Shown here: positions 11,801 through 19,700 of the stretch, piece by piece | Position numbering within the stretch: the stretch's first letter is position 1 | How the letters are laid out: the number at the start of each line of letters is the position of its first letter | Assembly: GCF_003226345.1 (NCBI RefSeq) | Contig: NZ_PDOF01000003.1 | Location: 652,863-716,862, forward strand | DNA: 64,000 nucleotides | Direction: 5' to 3' | Origin: Alteribacter lacisalsi | Lineage (GTDB): Bacteria > Bacillota > Bacilli > Bacillales > Salisediminibacteriaceae | Position numbers and translations under genes: made by a program | The notes under the pieces: generated by a model | Seen by the model: the letters and a program-made list of their open reading frames with translations, nothing else | Told to the model about the DNA's origin: nothing | The model's database searches: none

Positions 11801-14800
11801 AATCGAGTAATCTCCGATAATCGCCACGTCCGGTGATGGATACATCTGGACATCAAGCTCAATCGGCTCGCCTCTTACATCAACCACTTCGGTATGGGTA
11901 ACGTAATCCCGAACCGAGTACTCGAGCGTATAAATATCCTCACCGAGGCCTGCAAATTCGTAATAGCCGTTAATATTCGCCACTTCTTCTCGGACGAGTT
12001 CGCCGTCTTCATCAAGAAGCTCAATTTCAACGTAAGGAACTGCGTCACCTGTAACGTAATTGGTGATTTCACCAAAAACAGATCCGCCTTCGGAAACGTC
12101 AAACTGAACATCTAGTTCAAACGGACCTCCGTGCTCAAATGTCACTTCTTCTTCAAGTGTCGTAAATCCACTCTTGCGGAAGGACACTTCAAATGTTCCT
12201 TCATCATGGAACAGACTGAATTCACCTGTTTCAGGGTCAGATTTGGTGGACACACCTGTGTCACCAACTTCAATATTCACTTCCAGCGGTTCACCGTCAG
12301 CATCAGTCGCTGTACCGTAAAGCTGGCCGAATTCAACATCTCCTGTCAGGTAATCCATCGTGTTCAGAAGGATCTGGTGCTTCGGCTGCAGCCAGTTGTT
12401 GTAAGGAGACGTCCATGGTGATGCCGCATGACTCCCGAGAAGGACATGGGCACTGTCTTCACTTACCCCTTTGTAGGCTACACCACTTCCCACATACCCC
12501 GTACGGTCACTTCCAACTGTGGCAAGGTGACGTCCGGAATACTGAGTAAACCAGGCAAAGTCGCTTCCGGAATCAAAAGCGAGTCGTTCACCCACAGGCA
12601 GTCCGCCTGTAATCGGATGCTCCTGGTCGATGCGAATGTCAATGGAACGGGCCATGTATTCATGCGCGATATTACCAGGGTCTCCGTAGAAATTAACGAG
12701 GTGTCTGATCGATCCGTAGCTGATTGCCCATGTATCTGCAAACACGACATTTACGTCATGTTCGTTTGCTGCGTCAAGCAGAGCTGTGAATTCCTCTTCA
12801 CTCGGCTGCCATCCGCCGGAGCCGTAGGCACCGTTCAGATAAAGAGCTTCATAGTTTTCCAGATCGTCAACAATATCCCAGTCTCTTTCTTCCGAAGGGT
12901 AGTCGTTGGCGTTGAGGAAACGGGTTATTTCCCCGTCATAGTCGTTCAGCACCGCGATATCAATCGGTGTCATCCCGACTGAAACTTCAAGGTGCTCCCC
13001 TGCCTGAACCTGTACAGTCTGGACAGTGTCCAGATAGCCGCCGTAGGAAACCTGAAGTTCATAGGTCCCTTCATATACATCACCGAGATTAAACGAACCG
13101 TCGGTACCGGTCACGTCTTCTTCCGGTGTATCAAGCAGTTCAACCGAAACCCCTTCAAGCGGTTCTTCGGTCTGTTCGTCTGTTACTGTACCGGAAACGG
13201 TTCCGGTTGAAGCATCACCGAGTGTGTAATGCCTTTCTTTCACAACACCCGGGCTGAACGTAATTTCTTCTGAAACCTGCTTTAAACCGTAACTTGCCAC
13301 TCTCACATGATACGTACCAGGCAGTGCCTGAAGCTCAAAGTGGCCGTTCTCGTCAGCTGTTACAGAGTAGTCCGTTCCAACGAGGGTGACTTTCCCTTCC
13401 ACAGGGTTTCCGTCAGCATCCTCGATCGTACCTAGCAGTGTACCGCGTGATTCAAAGCTTGTCACACCGCTCTGATGACCGACGATGACCTGTCCTTCCG
13501 TTACCGCCACGCCTGAATAGCTTGAATCAGGGAGCGAGTACTGGTAAAGATGATTCCCTGTCTGGGCATCCAGCACATGGAGGGCACGAGCGCTGTCTGT
13601 TACGAGGAGCTGACCGTTTCCGGTTACAGCACCGTTGTTGAACATGGTGTTGATATAATCATTCTCCCAAACAAGTTCTCCCGTGCTGCGGTCGAATCCT
13701 TTAAGAGTAGGGTTTGAAGCTGAACCTGCGATTACCACGTCACCGTAGACGATTGGTGAAACGGCCTGGGTATCCCCGATTCCGCCTGTGCTCCAAAGTT
13801 CCTCTCCTGTTTCGTTGTCAATGGCCCAAAGTGTTCCTGTATCCCGTCCGAAATCTGCACTGAAGGCGTACACGACACCATCAACGTAGACACTCTGGGA
13901 AGCAAATCCTTCCTGGGTCCCAGTCGCAAACGTCCAGTTTACCGAACCGTCGACCGGAGAAAGAGATTTGAGTTCTCTTCCTTCATACAGACCGATCAAC
14001 AGATTGTTACTGCCGTAGGTGGCACCAAATGCCGCCCCGTCACCGACAACCGTATCCCAAAGTTTATCGCCTGTTGCTGCATCAAGGGCAGTGAGTTTGG
14101 CATCATTATTCCATTGTGCCGAAACGTAAACTGTACCGTCCTTGTATACCGGTGTCTCGTAAACAGCAGGAGTATCAAGCTGCGTGGACCAGTCAATCAG
14201 ACCTGAATCCAGATCGATAGCATAGATATTTCTGTTGGAACCGCCCGCTGCATACACTGTTCCATTATGGATCGTAGGTGTCGAACGGTTGGTGTTTCCG
14301 GTGCTCACAGACCAGTTTTCCTCACCGGTATGGGCATCCACACTGATGATATACCCACGGTCTGTTGTAAAGACAACCGCATCGTCTGCAACTGACGGGC
14401 TGTTGAACAGAAGTGCGCCAGGGGAGTCAAAATTCCATCCCTGATCCAGCTGTCCGCCATCAATATCCGCATTCGTTACAGCATTACGCTGCGGGTTGTT
14501 GTTTCCTGTCGGCCACTCATCAGAAGCTGATACTGCGAGTTCCTGAAGGTGTAACTCGACGTTCTGGTCACTAGCAAGGTTTACCGTAAATGTCTCTGCT
14601 TTGAATCCGGCAGCTGATACGAGAAGCTCGTACTCGTCTTCAGGCAGATTCGTAAGAGAAAATTCTCCGTTTTCATTTGTTCTCACCGGACTGACCGGTG
14701 TATCAAGTACCCTTACATAGGCGTATTCCACTGGATCATTCGACCCTTCCTGAAGAACCGTTCCGGTTAAGTCATAAACGTCTGATTCTTCAAGCACCCA

Positions 14801-16657
14801 TGTAAAACTCTTATGCTCGTCCTGTTCAATCGTAAAAGTGACTTCAAGATCTTCATATCCGAACGAAGATACAGTGGCATCATGTGTACCTTCACGGATA
14901 CTGAATGAAAACTCTCCGTCTTCATCCACATCAAGATTAAAGTTCTGTGCAGGAATTGAAATGGTACCTGGGATCGGGTTTCCGTCTATGTTTTCAAGCT
15001 CTCCGGAAATGTGACCGGCAAAAGCCGCTTCCGTTACAGCCTGATAAACATTGGCAATTCCGTACCCATAGTCCATATTCGGCAGACTGCCCATATGGCT
15101 TTCACCCCGTGCCGTACGCTCAAGCAGATCTTTCACTTCAGCAATCGACAGATCCGGATTTGCCTGAAGGACAAGGGCAATAATACCGGCAATATGAGGA
15201 GATGCCATGGACGTTCCGCTGATGGTGTTATAGCCGCCGTCCGGCCAGGCAGAATAAATCTGATGACCCGGTGCGGAAATTTCCGGCTTTAAGTACTGCT
15301 GGGAGTTTCCGTCTTCATCATCCCAGAATACCGGTCCCCGGCTTGAGAAGGAGGCAATCTGGTCGTTTATGTCCGTTGCCCCGACTGCATAGGAGTCCGG
15401 AAAACTTGCAGGTGAACCAATTGTCTGTGCACCCGGCCCTTCGTTACCTGCTGAAAACAGCGGGAAGATCCCGGCTGCTACCCAGGCCTGTACACCTTCG
15501 TAAAATTCAGTATTGTACGTATTGGCATTTCCCCATGAGTTGTTGACAACATGAGGCGCTTTTTCCGGATCTCCGCCAGGTGCGAGGAACCATTCAAACG
15601 CTTCATGAATACCTGAAGTTGTCGCGCTTCCGCCATCTGTAAAGATTTTGGCAGCGATCCACTCCGCTTCAGGGGCAACCCCGATCGGCTCTCCGCCTCC
15701 GCCGCCGACAGCTGTACCAGCAACGTGGGTCCCGTGGCCGTGGCCGTCTGCAGGCTCTGAGTAACCTTGTCCTGAAACATCAATCCATGAATACTGATGC
15801 TCTCCGTCGTTTCCACGGTAGTTATGGCTCAGGGCTTCGTGTTCCATCGCCACCCCTGTATCCATAATCCCGACAACGGTGCCTTGCCCTTTGATACCAT
15901 ATTCACCCCAGACCTGCGGTGCGAAGACTTTTTCAAGTCCCCATTCCGGCAGTCTCGGCGGTGCGTCATGAATGTCCACATCCGGGACGTCAATTTCCCG
16001 GTCGAGCGTAATGCGCTCAATATCTTCCCGCTCTGCCAGGTAATCGAGAGCTTCACCCGAAATGGTGGCTGACATTCCATTAAACACCCAGTAGCTCTGG
16101 ATATTTTGAATCAGTCCTTCCTCTTCAAGAGGCTCAAGCTCATTAAGGAGCGTCTGCTGAGAGCTTTCGGCTACTGTCTGAAGTTCACTTACAACGCTTC
16201 CGACCCGGCTGCCGTGCAGGTCAATTCCCTGTGCCTGCTCGTAAAGCTCATCGTAATCAGCCTGTTCAGCCATACGGATGATCACATCAACCGTACCTTC
16301 TTCATCAAGAATATCTGCCACCTCGGCTTCCAGTTTCCCGTTTAGGAGGAAATCACCGGATGGTTTCGTCTCATCAAGATCGATCCCAAGTCCATCGAGC
16401 AGATGAGGAAGCCCTTCTGAACTTTCTTGATTGGTATTATGTTCCCTGTCAAATGATGCGGCATCCTGTTCCCGCTCTTTTTCAAGCTGCAGATCCTCTT
16501 CCAGACTGTTAGACTCGAAATCATTAAAGTCCGGTTCAGCCGCGTTTCCCATTCCTGGAGCCGCTAAGCTGAATAACAGCAGAAAAGCCATCACAACGGA
16601 AAAAGACTGCCGGGTTTTCCGTTTCCTGAAATACTTCAAGTTTCTCTCCACCCCCAC
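5852..16657 (-). CDS. Giant secreted subtilisin-family (bacillopeptidase F-like) protease, 3601 aa, with five repeated modules
   Basis: A signal peptide (to about residue 40) and a propeptide-like region (about 110-220) precede an S8 domain with complete catalytic residues: Asp266 (GIMDTG), His308 (HGTHVAGT), Asn405 and Ser483 (GTSMASPH). Next come carboxypeptidase-regulatory-like (Cpd) domains and a PQQ-type beta-propeller (about 716-1075). Then come five tandem ~377-residue units, each two Cpd domains plus a GATase-like domain (starts near 1234, 1611, 1990, 2364, 2744). Ig-like domains (about 2955-3300) and three cell-wall-binding type 2 repeats (about 3307-3601) end the protein. It is probably wall-anchored outside the cell. 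GTG at 16657 is used here; TTG at 16639 has a better ribosome site (GGTGGAG). The gene is several times longer than the usual bacillopeptidase F. Confidence 0.92.
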   Translation of the reverse strand: MGVERNLKYFRKRKTRQSFSVVMAFLLLFSLAAPGMGNAAEPDFNDFESNSLEEDLQLEKEREQDAASFDREHNTNQESSEGLPHLLDGLGIDLDETKPSGDFLLNGKLEAEVADILDEEGTVDVIIRMAEQADYDELYEQAQGIDLHGSRVGSVVSELQTVAESSQQTLLNELEPLEEEGLIQNIQSYWVFNGMSATISGEALDYLAEREDIERITLDREIDVPDVDIHDAPPRLPEWGLEKVFAPQVWGEYGIKGQGTVVGIMDTGVAMEHEALSHNYRGNDGEHQYSWIDVSGQGYSEPADGHGHGTHVAGTAVGGGGGEPIGVAPEAEWIAAKIFTDGGSATTSGIHEAFEWFLAPGGDPEKAPHVVNNSWGNANTYNTEFYEGVQAWVAAGIFPLFSAGNEGPGAQTIGSPASFPDSYAVGATDINDQIASFSSRGPVFWDDEDGNSQQYLKPEISAPGHQIYSAWPDGGYNTISGTSMASPHIAGIIALVLQANPDLSIAEVKDLLERTARGESHMGSLPNMDYGYGIANVYQAVTEAAFAGHISGELENIDGNPIPGTISIPAQNFNLDVDEDGEFSFSIREGTHDATVSSFGYEDLEVTFTIEQDEHKSFTWVLEESDVYDLTGTVLQEGSNDPVEYAYVRVLDTPVSPVRTNENGEFSLTNLPEDEYELLVSAAGFKAETFTVNLASDQNVELHLQELAVSASDEWPTGNNNPQRNAVTNADIDGGQLDQGWNFDSPGALLFNSPSVADDAVVFTTDRGYIISVDAHTGEENWSVSTGNTNRSTPTIHNGTVYAAGGSNRNIYAIDLDSGLIDWSTQLDTPAVYETPVYKDGTVYVSAQWNNDAKLTALDAATGDKLWDTVVGDGAAFGATYGSNNLLIGLYEGRELKSLSPVDGSVNWTFATGTQEGFASQSVYVDGVVYAFSADFGRDTGTLWAIDNETGEELWSTGGIGDTQAVSPIVYGDVVIAGSASNPTLKGFDRSTGELVWENDYINTMFNNGAVTGNGQLLVTDSARALHVLDAQTGNHLYQYSLPDSSYSGVAVTEGQVIVGHQSGVTSFESRGTLLGTIEDADGNPVEGKVTLVGTDYSVTADENGHFELQALPGTYHVRVASYGLKQVSEEITFSPGVVKERHYTLGDASTGTVSGTVTDEQTEEPLEGVSVELLDTPEEDVTGTDGSFNLGDVYEGTYELQVSYGGYLDTVQTVQVQAGEHLEVSVGMTPIDIAVLNDYDGEITRFLNANDYPSEERDWDIVDDLENYEALYLNGAYGSGGWQPSEEEFTALLDAANEHDVNVVFADTWAISYGSIRHLVNFYGDPGNIAHEYMARSIDIRIDQEHPITGGLPVGERLAFDSGSDFAWFTQYSGRHLATVGSDRTGYVGSGVAYKGVSEDSAHVLLGSHAASPWTSPYNNWLQPKHQILLNTMDYLTGDVEFGQLYGTATDADGEPLEVNIEVGDTGVSTKSDPETGEFSLFHDEGTFEVSFRKSGFTTLEEEVTFEHGGPFELDVQFDVSEGGSVFGEITNYVTGDAVPYVEIELLDEDGELVREEVANINGYYEFAGLGEDIYTLEYSVRDYVTHTEVVDVRGEPIELDVQMYPSPDVAIIGDYSISSSNLRLILNEVGIEADNYTNVNAILGNTESYDVVFFNQSGTGTNAGQLEQLQEELDENQVSIVVGDDFSIGNAGLQRFVDFLGDPETRERHQTTSSSAAYVVSQEHPVFGSAEEGDVIEILNPDRSRVGVFDGYTGMTLGDLKFDGDDDVLGTGVAYLPRTGNSVELIMGGHGLSFNHNANDYTEAGRQMFIDALLWSAYETYNTIDATVMDEDGNPLYARAELEETGQSTWTDPETGSFMIAAEDGTYTLTIESFGYDTKTIEVELDSSLEPFSITLDVDDAVGSLEGQVFEEQTLESAIPGAHVDVVGEPREAVTDASGMFEIERLMPGTYDIVVEADGYVIEEFEVVIEAEETTEITVEMKPSPTVGVIGDAFLSSQASLEDYLEPRGWIVEEVFYTDDAERFEEVDIVFANSVFNTYTPEEDEFIEFLKEVDKTATPIIWTGQHGGQGSMEYLSDYTGDPGTINRGNTAGDYFAHVQNSDHPILEGVDEEFEVLTNSNYYYAYDNYTGETIVDLSHSNVEDVGSMVGFKGRTVNSVEVLLANMTIGPGFHMNDSQWDENRVNILNNTLLWVLDNEEAYAGELHGSLVNNFDREVYASITVEETGYTFDTEQDGTFFLGLAEGTYNLTVNAFGHEEQTFEVEFVNGQVKEETFELTSEDAGLLTGQITAEDTEGPIEGATVALTGTPLTAVTDENGEYELQAPVGTFQARVSAPGYTPHTQEVTFEENEVTELNVTLSVSEKIALIGSSNQTGMVADMLNDNGYEVEQWTGNIEELFASLDEYALAIMNHRTNAIMDMNQFDEFLELADENHVSIIFTSQWAANPIRDLSNATGNPAVEHNGFVPGHINYEVTQNHPIFSGFSEGDTIEIANNGSSNQQYGMFEEYSGTTIANLTNDETGYIGEAVAYDFRTANNVHLLLGSLQSSSYGSPNSRWTDDAKQIYFNAVDWAITASLGEITGTVTDEDGKPISGATVSVPEENIQTTTNSNGHYTIGIGLGEHEVHAEARGYLSDSAVVEVEELGESVEQNFSLEATDRASVSGEVLHTSSEDPIEGANVTIVETGNGFEDETVTDSSGEFTFSELLAGDYEVTVSVTGYLDVTQEFSLEEGEHIDLTFLLSDYNIAILGDLNSTVSSFLEGYDMAAESRDWGIVNDVYNYEVIVVNDENGTEEQVQALLDASDEYEVSLVFVDTWGVDTGSIQLLERAQGYPQQAAQGYNQGAVALDIHQEHPIFDGLDTENLVTIHPEGGYYATFENFAGHTLANAVVDGDDKGASVAYEFRSANHVHLLLSTFMSNNMTGPDFGWTADGKQLYAQAVDWARSAELDLPEAPEWDELEVTSTEAEVTLTGTAVHADQVEIYVDGSHEETVDTDGSSFTVDLTLEDGSYDVRATAVNDAGSIDNEQDAHVTVMTAPSFDEEGTVYTNEAVYELTGTVLFDGTLEVYRNGELVNTVETEDHSFSAQVELVEGENTLEAKLVTEDGETGMASLTVIKDTDAPELTITSPEDGAVTGTEAVTVTGEAADDNLASVTVNEEEADVAEDGSFTRGLVLSEGEHTITVMATDLAGNETTEQVTITVDLTGPAINDLEPSEDLHVKAGDTVEVSFTSDTEGGDAFFSLKLPISSSSDSKAEMTEVEPGVYEGSWQVPADLSVNGAIVEVEITDGAGNRSTAEADGRIYVTASDIDRIYGENRYETAVQVSQSNWDSSDTVILVRGNDYADALAGTPLAHQHGAPMLLTHNDRLNEASEAEIERLGAEHVIILGGTNAVEEGVEQTLESMGLTVERIAGDTRFETAALIAEHVAPEGTDTAVVANGQDFPDALSVASHAANAGMPILLTRSGELPEETGDVLGTMGVSDTLVIGGTTVVSDDVAADLPDPHRLSGENRFGTNAAVNEYFQPDTTHMYVATGIDFADALTGAVVAADHNTGILLTGSSTVHDSVADYISDNGVHRLTIFGGTSAVSHDIAEHLYQLIN

Positions 16658-16789
16658 AATTTTTCAAACCTGATCAACCCGTAAACGTTCTGACCCTGTC
16701 ACCCCCTTAAAGTAATGAAAAATAAACGTATAAAAGCATAAGGCAGCAGCCCGGGAAGACCCTTCTTCCCGGACTTTTGCCTTCAGACT

Positions 16790-19700
16790 CTACTGAATCG
16801 CTTCTCTTAGATCCTGTTCAATGGCTTCATCAATCACGTTCGTTCCGCCGAAGAGGGTAAGCAATTTTACTTCCTCAGCAGTGATGTACCCTTGTGTCAC
16901 ATCACGGAGAGCGGAGCCGACAAGGATGACACCGGAATTGTTTCTGGCAGCCAGCGCCGCGCCTGTCAGGGCATCGGCAAAGTCTGTTCCGGTTGCCACA
17001 TACATGTGGTCAGTATCAAAAGAGAAATGTTCAAGAACAGCAATATTCGTGTAGAAACGCGTGCTGCCTCCGAGGCGCTGAGCATCTGGGAGTGCCGCTT
17101 TTACCTGATCAGTAATCACGGTATCTCCGCCGATGACGAGCGTTTCCTCTACCCCGAGATTTACCAGGGCCTCCTCTGTTGCCTCAGGAAGGCTGTCAGC
17201 CCGGGTCAGAAGAATCGGCATTCCTTCTGCTGCTGCATTTGGCGCAGCACTCAGAGCGTCGGCAAAGTCATTGCCCCGCACGATAACCGCAGCTTCATGA
17301 CCGTCCGGCGCGACACGTTCTGCAATTTCTTTCGCAGTTTCATAGCGTGTGGTCCCGGCTACTCTGTCAATTTGGAGCGTGCTGTCCACTTCCAGCAGGT
17401 CTGCGACTACTTCTTCCCCTACTGCATTCGTACCGCCGAGAATAACCACTTTTTCAGGGGTAAGTCTTGCAATTTCATCTGCAATCTCGTCCCCGAGACG
17501 ATCAGATCTGGTCAGCAGTACAGGTGCTTCATAATGATAGGCAAGAGGTACACCTGCAAGGGCATCGGCAAAATCGTCCCCTCTCGCAAGAACAACCACA
17601 TCCGCTGCGTCCCAGCCTTTCTGGCTGATTTCAACTGCTGTAAAGAAGCGGTGGTCACCGGCGAGACGGGTAACAAAGTCTTCGACAACCGTTACCTGGC
17701 CAGGTACTTCTGCTGACGCTTCGTTCCCGGCTGCATTTTCAAATGTGACCTGCAGCGTAAATGTGCCGTAACCAGCTGATTCCGGTACGCTCCAGTCAAT
17801 CTCATATACGCCTGGAGCTGATTCATTCATTGTCTTTTCCTGCTGATGCTCACCTGACTCATCGAAAACGTGAAGCACAGCTTCTCCGCCTTCGTCAGAT
17901 TCAAACGATACATGGACAGCCTGTCCCGGCTGGACGTACTGCATCGTCTCAGGAAGAATGTTCGTTAGTTCAGGCGCTTCCGTATCAAGCGTCACGGTGC
18001 GCGCTTTATCTGTCACGTTTCCTGCCAGATCAACAGCTGTAACAGTAATCGTGTTTTCTCCCTCAGTAAGCGTCACAACCGTTTCAAAGCTCCCGTCTTC
18101 ATCAGCCGTGACATCTGTTCCGTTTACTTGAAGCTGATCAGGATTGTCATCTGTGACAACACCGGATACCGTAAGCTCCGGATTATTCGTAACCAGTCCT
18201 TCTAATGGAGAAGACAGTGTGAGTTCAGGCGCTTCCGTATCTTTCACCACTGTAACCGGTGCAGATGGATCGGATGTGTCACCATCTCTCATGCCGCTGG
18301 CTGTGAGCACGTTTTCTCCCTCTGCCAGTTCAACAGCAGCTTCAAAGGTAAGTTCCTCATCAGCAGATACGGTAACGGCTTCTTCCCCGTTGTTATAGAT
18401 GACGACGTCACTGTCACTGTCTACGTAACCGGATACAGTGACCTGATTTTCATTTGTGTACGTCCCGTCCTCAGGTCCTGTAAGCACAGGTGTTGGAATC
18501 GGTGTGTCTTCTTCCGGCTCGGATACATGACTGCGGATCATGTAATTGCCGTCTGACTCCGGCAGGTGAGTGAATTCACCGGACGGATTTACCTGATAGG
18601 AGCGGTTAAACTGCTCGCCTTCCATATCCACACCAATACCTGGGACATTCGGATAAGCAGCTGTCTGAACAATAACCACATAGAAGTCTTCTTCTGTTTC
18701 ATAGTTCAGTTCTTCGAGACTGACAAAATTCCATTCGCCACGGTCCCCTGTGACAGGTCCGTATTCCACGGCCAAGTCTCCGGGCTGGCCGTCTTCATCG
18801 GTCTCGTAAATGGCGACACCAAATTCATTCCCGCCGGGAATCGGCCATCTTTCATCAAACAGGTAAACACTGATGCCGTTAAGCAGAATGTCATCATCAG
18901 GTGACATGCGTACGCCGGCACCAAAGCCGTTTTCATAGTACGCACGGGCATTTTCTGCCACTCCGTCATCATAAGCAAGGGCAGATCCCGGGAACGGAAC
19001 GAGCTCAATATGAAGTTCTGTTACCGTATCGCTCTCCACTTCTGCTTCGACGACCTGGGAATAGTAGTTTCCTTTTGCCAGACGAATCTCGTAATCTCCG
19101 ATCAGGACATCGGGAAGATGAAATTCTCCTGATTCAGTAGTCGAAACTGCGTCATAACGGGACTCGTTGAGGATTTCAACGTGCACACCTTCAACCGGAT
19201 CCTGCGTAATGGCATTTACAACCGTGCCTTCGATATCCCCGCGCGGGACTTCTTCAAGCAGGAAGTTGATTTCTTTCATTTCCTCTTCTTCAAGAGTGAA
19301 GGATGCTTCCTGGGAGTAGTAGCCGAATGCTTCCACTTTCAGCGTATACTCTTCTCCTTCAGGGGTCGGGCCATGGACAATTCGGTAGCTGCCGTCCTCA
19401 AGACTGGCCCGGGCGCTCCGTCCCGTTTCCACTACCGTTACCACGGCGTTCAAAGGAAGACCTTCGTAGGTTTCATTTGCTGTTTCCGATCCGCCGTATG
19501 TCTTAACGCCGTATTCTGCTGTGCCGCCTGCAGTCTGTGCTGAAAGGGCAGAAACTCCGGCTCCGGATTCGGTTATTGCGATGTGGTCGATATGCCAGCC
19601 GGCATGCTTGCTGTAATTTTCATTATCATCGGATTCGAAATGAAATTTTACAAAGAGCTGTTCCTCTGTGCCTGCATACGGTTCAAGATCTAATTGAGCT

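Noticed and set aside
7001..16072. Many 60-270-aa plus-strand frames opposite the giant protease
   Set aside because: They are antisense shadows of a long biased coding sequence; no ribosome sites or family features.
16745..16785. Hairpin CCGGGAAGAAGGGTCTTCCCGG between the two large proteases
   Set aside because: No T tract follows on the minus strand, so I do not call a terminator.
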